The notes under the pieces: model-generated
Database searches by the model: none
Seen by the model: the letters and a program-made list of their open reading frames with translations, nothing else
Told to the model about the DNA's origin: nothing
DNA from: an uncultured SAR116 cluster alpha proteobacterium
GTDB lineage: Bacteria > Pseudomonadota > Alphaproteobacteria > Puniceispirillales > Marisalimonadaceae
Direction of reading: 5' to 3'
DNA length: 64,000 nucleotides
Assembly: GCA_902618195.1 (NCBI GenBank)
Contig: CACMZO010000001.1
Location: 62,001 to 126,000 of the forward strand
Made by a program: the position numbers and the translations under genes
Shown: positions 18,058-27,404 of the stretch, one piece after another
How the letters are laid out: the number at the start of each line of letters is the position of its first letter
How positions within the stretch are numbered: position 1 is the stretch's first letter

Positions 18058-19877
18058 AAAATGGAATCAAATCAAACAATAGAAGTATGAGATTATCAGA
18101 TGTATTTTTAGGTTTGAAATTACTAAACAATAAAGAAAAAAACTTTTTTTTTATTTTAATTTTATTAATAACGTCATTAAGTATATTTGAAACGCTAGCT
18201 TTCGGATCAGTATTTCCTCTAATTGCGTATATACTTGAACCAGAAAAAATTAATAATAATGAGTATTTTTTATTTTTTTTTGAATTTTTAAATTCGCCTG
18301 AAAAAAATGTTATGATTATTTATTTTACCTTTTTATCTTTAACACTTTTGATTTCGTCTACAATTGGAAATATTATAATTAATCATATTATAATTAAGTT
18401 TAGTGCTAATTGCTGGACAAGGGTTTCTGATAACCTAATGCGTTTATCTATGGATGCGCCATATGAGTGGTTTGTTTCAAAAAATTCTTCGATTATAACT
18501 AGACTATTCTACCATGATATTCAACTTTGGAGTAGAGACAGCGTCTATTTAATTTTATCAATTTTTAGTGATTTTATAATTTTAATAACACTTTCTATAA
18601 TGTTTTTTTTAATCTTTCCCAAAGTAGGGATTTTTGGAGTCTTATGTTTATTATTAATTGGTTTGACATTGGTGCTATTTTGCAAACCTAAAATGGTTTA
18701 TTATGCTGAAAAATCTAGAAAAGCTGCAGATATGACAATGCTCTCAACAAATCAAATTTTTTCTGGCATAAAAGATATAAAAATTAGTACAAATAAATAT
18801 TTTATAAATTATTTTAATATTACATTTAATAATGCTGCAAACGCTTATATATGGTTAAGATTTTGGAGTAAATTATATCCATTACTATTTTTACTAATAG
18901 TACAATCAGGTTTGGTTTTGTTTGCTACTCTTTTATGGTTCTCAGGTTTATCTGGAAGTGAAATCGCTATATTATTAACTCTAGCTGTTATGATTTCATC
19001 TAGATTAATTCCGTCTATAAATAGATTACTTGGAAATCTTGGATCATTAATGAATATTCATCCTTTTGTTATAGGTATAATAAATTTTTTTAATGAACTA
19101 AAATATGAAAAAAATAAGGATAATAAAAAGTTTAAAAATAAAAAATTTTCTTTTCCAGAAAATTGGAAAAAAATTGAATTTAAGAATGTTTCTTTTAAGT
19201 ACAGAAAAGCTAAAAATTTTGCTGTTAAAAATATAAATCTAAGTTTTAAAAAAAATAAAATCTATGGATTAGTAGGATCTTCTGGATCTGGGAAAAGTAC
19301 TTTAGTAGATTTAATTTTAGGGTTGCTAAAATTAAATAATGGAATGATCAAAGTAGATAACAAAAATATGGGTGATTTAGATTCAGTTACATTTTATCAA
19401 AGTGTAAGTTATATAACACAAAACCCTTTTTTTATAGATGGCACATTAAAACAAAATATTGCTTTTACAATGGATGAAAAAAAAATTGAGTTAGAAAGAG
19501 TTAAAGAATGTCTTCGTTTAGTAGATTTAGGAAATTTTCTAAAAACTTTGCCAGATGGCTTAAATACACATATTGGAGAAAGAGGCTCTAAATTGTCTGG
19601 TGGACAAAAACAAAGACTTGCATTAGCAAGAGCTTTGTATAAAAAACCATCTTTATTAATTCTTGACGAGGCAACAAATGCTCTTGATTCAGTTGTTGAA
19701 GAAAAAATTATAAAATTGATAGTAAGGTTAAAAGAAAAAGTCACATCAATAATAATAACACATAAGATTGAAAATTTAAAAGACGTTAATCATATCTATA
19801 TTTTAAAAAATGGCGAAATGAGTGATGCTATTAAATATAAAGAGTTGAAAAATAATTATTATTTGAATAGTACTTAA
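18054..19877 (+). CDS. ABC transporter ATP-binding/permease protein (PglK/flippase-like)
   Basis: N-terminal TM region; Walker A GSSGSGKSTLVDLILG, signature LSGGQKQRLALARAL, Walker B LLILDEATNALD; ETLAFGSVFPLIAYI is PglK-like. Confidence 0.88.
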   Translation: MKNGIKSNNRSMRLSDVFLGLKLLNNKEKNFFFILILLITSLSIFETLAFGSVFPLIAYILEPEKINNNEYFLFFFEFLNSPEKNVMIIYFTFLSLTLLISSTIGNIIINHIIIKFSANCWTRVSDNLMRLSMDAPYEWFVSKNSSIITRLFYHDIQLWSRDSVYLILSIFSDFIILITLSIMFFLIFPKVGIFGVLCLLLIGLTLVLFCKPKMVYYAEKSRKAADMTMLSTNQIFSGIKDIKISTNKYFINYFNITFNNAANAYIWLRFWSKLYPLLFLLIVQSGLVLFATLLWFSGLSGSEIAILLTLAVMISSRLIPSINRLLGNLGSLMNIHPFVIGIINFFNELKYEKNKDNKKFKNKKFSFPENWKKIEFKNVSFKYRKAKNFAVKNINLSFKKNKIYGLVGSSGSGKSTLVDLILGLLKLNNGMIKVDNKNMGDLDSVTFYQSVSYITQNPFFIDGTLKQNIAFTMDEKKIELERVKECLRLVDLGNFLKTLPDGLNTHIGERGSKLSGGQKQRLALARALYKKPSLLILDEATNALDSVVEEKIIKLIVRLKEKVTSIIITHKIENLKDVNHIYILKNGEMSDAIKYKELKNNYYLNST

Positions 19878-19911
19878 CATTATAAGTTTAATGATTTAGA
19901 TTGGATATTTT

Positions 19912-20934
19912 TTGAGTTTTAAAAAAATAATAAATATTGAAAATAAAAAAATCGGTGTTGATAATCCTTGTTATATTATTGCAGAGGCTGGGGTCTCACA
20001 TTTTGGTGATTTTGAACTTGCAAAAGATCTAGTTGATATGTCTTGTGAATCAGGTGCTGATGTTTTTAAAACACAAATATTTAATGTTGATGAATTAATT
20101 TCAAAAAACGCTGAAGAGTGGAAAACTAGACTGAGACCTAGAAATTTATCCTTTAGTCAAATAGAGTCTTTAAAAGAAAGATGTGAAAAAAAAGGATTAA
20201 TTTTTTTGGCAACTGCTCATGATGAATCCAGACTTGAATGGTTAAGTAAATTAAATGTTTCCTCAGTCAAAATTGGTTCTGGTGAAAAGAATAACTATGA
20301 TTTTATTAAAAAATTAGGATTCTTAAAAAAACCCTTAATTATTTCAACAGGAATGTATAATAATAGAGAAGTTAAAAATTTATTAGAATTGTGTTTAAAA
20401 AATAAATTTTATGAAATTATATTGTTGCATTGTGTTACAAGTTACCCTGTTCCTTTGGATCAAATAAATTTGTCTGCAATGGATCAAATGAAAAAATACT
20501 TTCCAGGGCCAATAGGATATTCGGATCATTCTAAGGATGGAAGCGCAGTATTGGCAGCAGTTGCCAGAGGAGCGAAGGTTATAGAAAGACATATAACTAT
20601 TTTGAAAAATGTACCTAATGCTCAAGATTGGAAAGTATCAAGTACACCAAAAAATTTTCCAAGATTAATAAAAAGTATAAGAAGTATAGAAAAAATGATT
20701 GGAAATAAACATAAAGATGTTCTTCCTTGTGAAAATAATGGTACAAAATGGGCTTTAAAATCATTAGTGGCATCATCAAATCTATCTAAGGGAAAGAAAA
20801 TTTTAGAGAAGGATATTCAAGCTAAAAGACCAGGTACAGGTATTCCACCTCTAGAAAAAGATAAGATTATAGGAAGAAAGTTAAAAAAATCCATGTTAGA
20901 AGGCGATTTTTTTGATTTTGACAATTTGATATAA
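19912..20934 (+). CDS. N-acetylneuraminate/legionaminate synthase family protein (NeuB/LegI-like)
   Basis: NPCYIIAEAGVSHFGDFELAKDLVDMSCESGADVFKTQIF...LHCVTSYPVPLDQINL...IGYSDHSKDG; SAF domain RPGTGIPP; TTG start. Confidence 0.88.
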   Translation: MSFKKIINIENKKIGVDNPCYIIAEAGVSHFGDFELAKDLVDMSCESGADVFKTQIFNVDELISKNAEEWKTRLRPRNLSFSQIESLKERCEKKGLIFLATAHDESRLEWLSKLNVSSVKIGSGEKNNYDFIKKLGFLKKPLIISTGMYNNREVKNLLELCLKNKFYEIILLHCVTSYPVPLDQINLSAMDQMKKYFPGPIGYSDHSKDGSAVLAAVARGAKVIERHITILKNVPNAQDWKVSSTPKNFPRLIKSIRSIEKMIGNKHKDVLPCENNGTKWALKSLVASSNLSKGKKILEKDIQAKRPGTGIPPLEKDKIIGRKLKKSMLEGDFFDFDNLI

Positions 20935-20979
20935 AAGATCTATTAATCTAATAATTTTTTGTGAGAAAGTGTTAAATAT

Positions 20980-22134
20980 ATGAAGATTCTTATTTTAGGT
21001 GGAGATGGATATTTAGGTTGGCCTACTGCAATGCATTTTTCTGATCGTGGAGATAATGTTTTAATAATTGATAATTTTGTAAAAAGAAGATGGGAAATGG
21101 AAGATGGCATCGAGCCTTTTTTGCCTATTTCAACCTTACACAACAGAGTTAATAAATGGGAAGAACTTACTGGAAAAAAAATTAATTTTGAAATAGGGGA
21201 TCTTCAAAATCATAGATTTGTTTATAATACAATTAGTAATTTTCTTCCTGATGCTATTGTACATTACGGAGAACAGCCTTCTGCACCATATTCTATGCAA
21301 AGCAGAGAAACGGCAGTTTATACTCAAGTGAACAACGTTGTAGGTACCATGAATATTATGTTTGCAATTCAAAAATTTTGTCCACAAACAAATTTAATTA
21401 AATTAGGCACAATGGGTGAATATGGAACTCCAGATATTGACATTGAAGAGGGATGGTTAACAGTAAATCATAACGGTAGATCTGACAAAGTGATGTATCC
21501 AAAAAAACCAAATAGTTTCTATCATTTATCAAAGGTACATGATTCTCATAATTTAGAATTTGCTTGTAGAATTTGGGGGCTTAAGGTTACTGATTTAAAC
21601 CAAGGTGTTGTTTATGGTATAAATACAAAACAAACAAATTTAGACCCCGTTTTACGAACTTCTTTTCATTATGATGACGTATTTGGCACTGTGTTGAATC
21701 GATTTTTAGTTCAGGCAGCTGTTAACATGCCACTCAGTATTTATGGAAAAGGCGGACAAACAAGGGGTTTTTTGAATATTAGGGATACTATTGCATGTGT
21801 TGAGTTAGCTGTTGACAATCCTGGTGAAGCTGGAGAATTTAGAGTTTTGAACCAATTTACTGAGCAGTTTTCAGTTATGGATCTCGCAGAAAAAGTCCAA
21901 AAAACTGGACAAAGAAATAATATGAAAGTTGATATTAAATACTTGGAAAACCCACGTATTGAATCTGAAGATCATTATTATAATGCAAAGCATAAAAAAT
22001 TAGAAGAGCTTGGTTTAAAGCCTAATTTTTTAACAGATGATCTACTTGATGAAATGTTTGTTGATATTTTAAAAAACGTTGAAAGAGTTAATACAAAACT
22101 TTTTGACCCAAGAATTAAATGGAATCAAGGTTAA
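20980..22134 (+). CDS. UDP-sulfoquinovose synthase family protein (SQD1-like)
   Basis: Very close to SQD1 motifs: ILGGDGYLGWPTAMHFS, VHYGEQPSAPYSMQSRETAVYTQVNNVVGTMNIMFAI, KLGTMGEYGTPDIDIEEG, SFYHLSKVHDSHN, TDLNQGVVYG, YGKGGQTRGFLNIRDT, NQFTEQFSV. Confidence 0.92.
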   Translation: MKILILGGDGYLGWPTAMHFSDRGDNVLIIDNFVKRRWEMEDGIEPFLPISTLHNRVNKWEELTGKKINFEIGDLQNHRFVYNTISNFLPDAIVHYGEQPSAPYSMQSRETAVYTQVNNVVGTMNIMFAIQKFCPQTNLIKLGTMGEYGTPDIDIEEGWLTVNHNGRSDKVMYPKKPNSFYHLSKVHDSHNLEFACRIWGLKVTDLNQGVVYGINTKQTNLDPVLRTSFHYDDVFGTVLNRFLVQAAVNMPLSIYGKGGQTRGFLNIRDTIACVELAVDNPGEAGEFRVLNQFTEQFSVMDLAEKVQKTGQRNNMKVDIKYLENPRIESEDHYYNAKHKKLEELGLKPNFLTDDLLDEMFVDILKNVERVNTKLFDPRIKWNQG

Positions 22135-22175
22135 TAAATTTCCTAATTACATTTATTTTTTAAAAATATTTTATA

Positions 22176-22940
22176 ATGAAAAATATTAGATTAATTGGAA
22201 GATTAGATATTAAAGGTGAAAATTTAATAAAAGGTATCCAATTAGAAGGTTTACGGATTATCGGGAACCCTAATGAATATGCAAAGTTGTATTATCAACA
22301 AGGTATCGATGAATTAATTTACATTGACAGCGTAGCAAGCCTTTATGGCAGAAATAATTTAGTTGATATTGTTAGCAAAACTACTAGTGAAGTTTTTGTG
22401 CCAGTTACAGTTGGTGGGGGTATTAGAACCTTAAATGATATTGATATTTTATTAAAATCTGGAGCAGATAAAGTTGCAATTAATACTGAAGGGGTCAAAA
22501 ATCCAAACTTTTTTAGAGAAGCAGTTGAAACATTTGGTGCTCAATCAATTGTAGGGTCTATAGTTGCAAAAAAAATTAGTTCCAATAATTGGGAAGTTTA
22601 TACTGATGGTGGAAGAGAAAAAACTGGATTGAATGTCGAGAATTGGTTGAAAGTTCTTGAAGATAAAGGTATTGGAGAACTTTTAATAACATCTGTAGAT
22701 AGAGATGGAACTAAATCAGGTTTTGATTATGAATTAGTATCAAAAGTATCAAAGATTTGTAATGTCCCTTTGATTATATCAGGTGGTGCTGGCGAAAAAA
22801 ATCATTTACTTGAAATTTTAAAAAATAACAATCTTGACGCTATTGCAGTAGGCTCAATTTTACATTTTAAAAATCAGACTGTAAAATCGTTAAAATCTTT
22901 TTTGATTAATAACGACATTAAATTAAGGCTCGTTCAGTGA
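22176..22940 (+). CDS. HisF-like protein 2 (sugar amidation type)
   Basis: IRLIGRLDIKGENLIKGIQLEGLR...VTVGGGIRTLNDIDILLKSGADKVAINT...IVGSIVAKK...LLITSVDRDGTKSGFD. Confidence 0.88.
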   Translation: MKNIRLIGRLDIKGENLIKGIQLEGLRIIGNPNEYAKLYYQQGIDELIYIDSVASLYGRNNLVDIVSKTTSEVFVPVTVGGGIRTLNDIDILLKSGADKVAINTEGVKNPNFFREAVETFGAQSIVGSIVAKKISSNNWEVYTDGGREKTGLNVENWLKVLEDKGIGELLITSVDRDGTKSGFDYELVSKVSKICNVPLIISGGAGEKNHLLEILKNNNLDAIAVGSILHFKNQTVKSLKSFLINNDIKLRLVQ

Positions 22941-23605
22941 CAATTATAATGAAAGATCTAAAAGTTGGCATTATAGATTATGGATGTGGTAATATTAAAA
23001 GCATTATAGGTGCCTTAAAACATCTAGGTATAATCAAAACAGTTTTGGTAAATTCAGAAAATGAAATAGAAGTTTGTGATTGTTTAATTTTGCCAGGTGT
23101 TGGGGCTTATGGTCATGCAATGAAAAGACTGAATGCTAACAATTTAATAATGCCAATAAAAAAATTTGTTTATGACGGTGGGTTTATACTTGGTATTTGT
23201 TTAGGAATGCAATTACTTTTTGATAGAAGTCATGAAATGGGTACATTTGATGGACTTGGGTTAATTTCAGGAACAGTAAAAAAATTAAAAAAATCTGACA
23301 ATAATAATTTCAAATTACCTAATATTGGATGGTATTCTATTGATAAAAAAAAAAATGACTATCAATCAAATAATTTTCTTATGAAGAAAGACTTAATAAA
23401 TTTTTATTATTTTGTGCATTCTTATGCAGCATTTCCAAATGAACCAAAAAATATTATAGCTTCATCTTCATATTCTGGTGAAGCATTTGCAGCTGTAGTA
23501 AAAAAAAATAATATATATGGAACACAATTTCATCCTGAGAAAAGTGGTCAAGCAGGACTTAATATATTGCACAATTTTTTAAAAATTGTTATGAAAAAAC
23601 AATAA
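22937..23605 (+). CDS. HisH-like glutamine amidotransferase subunit 2
   Basis: GVGAYGHAMKRL...GICLGMQLLFDRS...GTQFHPEKSGQAGLNIL; GTG 22937 overlaps upstream stop, alternative ATG 22949. Confidence 0.9.
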   Translation: MTIIMKDLKVGIIDYGCGNIKSIIGALKHLGIIKTVLVNSENEIEVCDCLILPGVGAYGHAMKRLNANNLIMPIKKFVYDGGFILGICLGMQLLFDRSHEMGTFDGLGLISGTVKKLKKSDNNNFKLPNIGWYSIDKKKNDYQSNNFLMKKDLINFYYFVHSYAAFPNEPKNIIASSSYSGEAFAAVVKKNNIYGTQFHPEKSGQAGLNILHNFLKIVMKKQ

Positions 23606-23611
23606 TTTTTT

Positions 23612-24829
23612 ATGAATAATTTTGACAATAATAAAGATCAAATTCTTTGGGGCCTACCTAAAAATGTTGAGTTTTGTAAAAAGTGTGTCATATCAAATCA
23701 AAGACCATCAACAATTGAAGAGCATAAACATTTAAAAAATTCAAAAAAACCAACAATTAATTTTAAAAATGGTATTTGTTCAGCTTGTCAATATCATGAC
23801 TATAAATACAACCAAATCGATTGGGAAGAACGTGAAAAACAATTAGAAATTCTATGTAATAAATTTAGAAGTAAAGATGGGTCATATGATGTCATCTGCC
23901 CAGGAAGTGGTGGAAAAGACAGTGTTTATGTAGCGCACTATTTGAAGGAAAAATATGGAATGAATCCTTTGACTGTCACCTGGGCTCCACATATCTATAC
24001 GGATATAGGTTTCAAAAATTTACAATCATGGATACATTCAGGTTTTGACAATATTTTAAAAACTCCTAATGGAGACGTACATAGTAAATTGACAAAATTT
24101 GCTTTTGAAAATTTACTTCATCCTTTTCAGCCTTTTATAATTGGACAGAAACTTATCGCTCCAAGAATTGCGCTTGAAAAAAATATTAAATTTATAATGT
24201 ATGGAGAAAGTCAAGCTGAAGGTGGGTCTCATCTTAATTGGGATGAGCCTAGAATGCCAAATAGTTTTTTTTCTAGAAATAAAGAAGATATTTCAAATAT
24301 TAAATTAGGTGGAAAAACTTTATCTGAATTGGAAGATCATAATATTAAATTAAATGATCTTCTACCTTATTTGCCGCTTGATATAAATGATGTAGAAAAA
24401 GCAAGCATTGAAGTTCACTTTATGAGTTATTATAGATTATGGAGACCTCAAGACAATTTTTATTATGCAGCAGAAAAGTGCAACTTTTTACCAAATCCCG
24501 AAAGATCAGAAGGCACCTATTCTAAGTATTCAAGTTTAGATGATAAAATAGATGGGTTTCATTATTTCACCACATATATAAAATTTGGAATTGGAAGGGC
24601 AAGTTATGATGCTGCACAAGAAATTAGAAATAATCATATTTCTCGAGAAGAAGCTATAGCTCTAGTTAAAAAATATGATGGTGAATTTCCAAAAAAATAT
24701 TTTAATGAATTTCTTGAATATATAAACATATCTGAGCAAAAATTTTGGGAATTGATTGATAATGGAAGAAGTTCTCATTTATGGGAAATGTCGGGTAATA
24801 AGTGGGAATTAAAATATAAAGTTGAATAA
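23612..24829 (+). CDS. N-acetyl sugar amidotransferase 2 (PseA/WbpG family)
   Basis: FCKKCVISNQRPST...GICSACQYHDYKYNQIDW; ICPGSGGKDSVYVAHYLKEKYG; YGESQAEGG. Confidence 0.92.
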   Translation: MNNFDNNKDQILWGLPKNVEFCKKCVISNQRPSTIEEHKHLKNSKKPTINFKNGICSACQYHDYKYNQIDWEEREKQLEILCNKFRSKDGSYDVICPGSGGKDSVYVAHYLKEKYGMNPLTVTWAPHIYTDIGFKNLQSWIHSGFDNILKTPNGDVHSKLTKFAFENLLHPFQPFIIGQKLIAPRIALEKNIKFIMYGESQAEGGSHLNWDEPRMPNSFFSRNKEDISNIKLGGKTLSELEDHNIKLNDLLPYLPLDINDVEKASIEVHFMSYYRLWRPQDNFYYAAEKCNFLPNPERSEGTYSKYSSLDDKIDGFHYFTTYIKFGIGRASYDAAQEIRNNHISREEAIALVKKYDGEFPKKYFNEFLEYINISEQKFWELIDNGRSSHLWEMSGNKWELKYKVE

Positions 24830-24853
24830 TTAAATATGTTTTTATTATAACTC

Positions 24854-26005
24854 ATGAAACCAAATATAAAAATTTGTATAATATTAACTACTCGTGGAAA
24901 TTATGCAAAAATGAAATCCACAATGACAAATATTTTATGTGATAATGACTTAACACTTCAGGTTGTGTTAGGAGATAGTATTCAAGATCGAAGATTTGGA
25001 GAATATAGAACAATAATTGAAAATGACGGATTTAAAATTGATGAACAAATTAATTTTCTGCCTAAAGGAGATAAATTAGAAGATATAGCTTTTTCTGCAG
25101 GTCAATTAACTTCTAGATTATCAAAAACTTTTTCTAAATTAAATCCTGATATTGTGTTAATTATAGCGGATAGATTTGAAGCATTATCCGTTGCTCACGC
25201 TGCAATTTGCATGAATAAATTGATTGTCCATTTAGAAGGTGGAGAGGTTTCTGGTTCTGTAGATGAAAGAATAAGACATGCTATTTCAAAGCTTGCACAT
25301 ATTCATCTACCATCAAATAAGAATGCAGAAGAAAGATTAATTAAAATGGGAGAGATTAGAGAAAACATTTATGTTGTTGGAACTCCCAGCTTAGATTTAT
25401 TAAATGATATTAATTTAAATGATAAAACTGATTTACAGAAAATTTTAAATAAAAAATTAAAAAACAGTTTAATAAATTTGGATGATAAATATCTAGTAGT
25501 CTCACAACATTCAGTGGTTACAGAATATGAATCTGCATTATTTCAAATTAATGAAACAATGAAAGCATTGAAATCTTTTGAAATTCCAGTTATTTGGATT
25601 TTACCAAACATGGATTCTGGACAAAAAGAAATAGTTTCATTTGTTAAACAACACAAGACTGAACCAAATATTAAAGTAATTCCAAGTCTTGAGATGGAAC
25701 TATACGCTGTATTATTAAAAAACTGTCTGTGTTTAATTGGAAATTCATCTAGTGGTATTAGAGAATGTGAATTTTTAGGAACTCCTGTTGTTAATATTGG
25801 AACTAGACAAAATGGGAGGTTGCGAGGGAAAAACGTAATAGATACAAATCATTCAAGTAAAGAAATTAAAAAAGCTATTGAATATCAAATTAATCATGGC
25901 AGATATGGGAGTGATTTTATTTATGGTGATGGTAAGTCTGGGGAAAAAATTGTCAAAATATTGTCTAATGTTAAAATAAATTTAGATAAAACAATTAGTT
26001 ATTAA
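24854..26005 (+). CDS. UDP-N-acetylglucosamine 2-epimerase (hydrolysing), NeuC/LegG family
   Basis: ILTTRGNYAKMKS...DIVLIIADRFEALSVAHAAICMNKLIVHLEGGEVSGSVDERIRHAISKLAHIHLPS...GNSSSGIRECEFLGTPVVNIGTRQNGR. Confidence 0.92.
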   Translation: MKPNIKICIILTTRGNYAKMKSTMTNILCDNDLTLQVVLGDSIQDRRFGEYRTIIENDGFKIDEQINFLPKGDKLEDIAFSAGQLTSRLSKTFSKLNPDIVLIIADRFEALSVAHAAICMNKLIVHLEGGEVSGSVDERIRHAISKLAHIHLPSNKNAEERLIKMGEIRENIYVVGTPSLDLLNDINLNDKTDLQKILNKKLKNSLINLDDKYLVVSQHSVVTEYESALFQINETMKALKSFEIPVIWILPNMDSGQKEIVSFVKQHKTEPNIKVIPSLEMELYAVLLKNCLCLIGNSSSGIRECEFLGTPVVNIGTRQNGRLRGKNVIDTNHSSKEIKKAIEYQINHGRYGSDFIYGDGKSGEKIVKILSNVKINLDKTISY

Positions 26006-26015
26006 ATTAAAAAAA

Positions 26016-27398
26016 ATGTTGAAGAAAAAAATAAAAATTTTTGTCTTTGTAGATACTGATATAGCTGTAAGACATTTTATTAAATCTGGTGCATTTTTCC
26101 ACATAAATCAAAACCATGATGTAACTTATATTTTTAATAAAGATGATACTTCTGAAAAGCCTGCAACTTATACAGATCCTTTTTCACTTGAATTAAGAAA
26201 GGTTAAAATAACAAAAATACCAAGAAATAGGACTGGAAAATGGTTTCCTCTTTATATGGCGTCAGTTATTAAACAACAAAAAGGATTGCCTAATTATAAA
26301 CCAAGAGTTAAAGATGCCATAAATCAAAATGGAATAAGTTTTGTTATTAAATCTTATTTAAGATCTTTGCCAATAATATATAATATATTTAGAACTATTA
26401 CTATAAAAAGATTAGGAATAGATAAATCATTACTAAATTTAATTAAGTTGGAGAAACCTGATGTGATTATTCATCCAAGTATATTACAAGGGTATTACAT
26501 CAATGAACTAATTCAAGTAAAAGATAAGTTTGGTATTCCTGTTATATTACTTATGAACTCTTGGGATAATCCATCTGCTAAAGCCGTTAGTACGGGGTTG
26601 CCCTCTAAAATTGTAGTATGGGGTGAGCAATCAAGGCAACATTCAATAGATTATCTAAAATTTCCTAAAAAAATTATAAATATATTTGGAGCTGCTCAAT
26701 TTGATATATATAAAAATCCTTCTAATTTAAGTAGATATGCATTATGTAAAATTTTTAATGTTCCGAAAAATAAAAAAATTATCGTTTATGCTGGTTCTGG
26801 AGCAGGAAGCCATGAAACAAAATATCTAACAGCTTTAGATGAAGCTATAAATAAAAGAATATTAAAAAATACTCATATAATTTACAGACCCCATCCTTGG
26901 CGAGGAGGTTTAGGAAAGAAAGAAAAAAATTTTTTTGAATTAAATTTACAAAATATAACCATGGATCCGCATATGATTGAATATTATAAAAATCAAATTA
27001 CTAATCCAGATAGAAAAGTTTTTATGATTGATTATAAAATTTCTAATATGTTACTTGATTTAGCTGATGCTCTTATTTCACCATTGTCAACAATGTTGAT
27101 TGAGTCAATGATTTTTGGAAAACCAATTTTAGTATTTTTCCCTAGAGAAGATAATCAAAATGGTTTAAGTGTAGATGAAGTCCATTTTTCTGAATTAATA
27201 ATGACAAAAGATGTGATAACAGTTTTTAAATTTGAAGATCTTGTTGAAGGTTTGATAAAATTATATACTATAATCGGAGATAAAGTAATTTCTGAGAGAT
27301 TAAAAAACAGTTCTCAATTCTTTCATTACTCTAACAAAAAAACTTATAGTGAAAAACTTAATGATCTTGCTATAGATGTTTATAAAAGTGTATTTTAA
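26016..27398 (+). CDS. Uncharacterised GT-B-like / CDP-glycerol glycerophosphotransferase-like protein in NulO operon
   Basis: IIYRPHPWRGG...ISNMLLDLADALISPLSTMLIESMIFGKPILVFFP; position between neuC and neuA homologs. Confidence 0.55.
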   Translation: MLKKKIKIFVFVDTDIAVRHFIKSGAFFHINQNHDVTYIFNKDDTSEKPATYTDPFSLELRKVKITKIPRNRTGKWFPLYMASVIKQQKGLPNYKPRVKDAINQNGISFVIKSYLRSLPIIYNIFRTITIKRLGIDKSLLNLIKLEKPDVIIHPSILQGYYINELIQVKDKFGIPVILLMNSWDNPSAKAVSTGLPSKIVVWGEQSRQHSIDYLKFPKKIINIFGAAQFDIYKNPSNLSRYALCKIFNVPKNKKIIVYAGSGAGSHETKYLTALDEAINKRILKNTHIIYRPHPWRGGLGKKEKNFFELNLQNITMDPHMIEYYKNQITNPDRKVFMIDYKISNMLLDLADALISPLSTMLIESMIFGKPILVFFPREDNQNGLSVDEVHFSELIMTKDVITVFKFEDLVEGLIKLYTIIGDKVISERLKNSSQFFHYSNKKTYSEKLNDLAIDVYKSVF

Positions 27399-27404
27399 AC
27401 TAAA

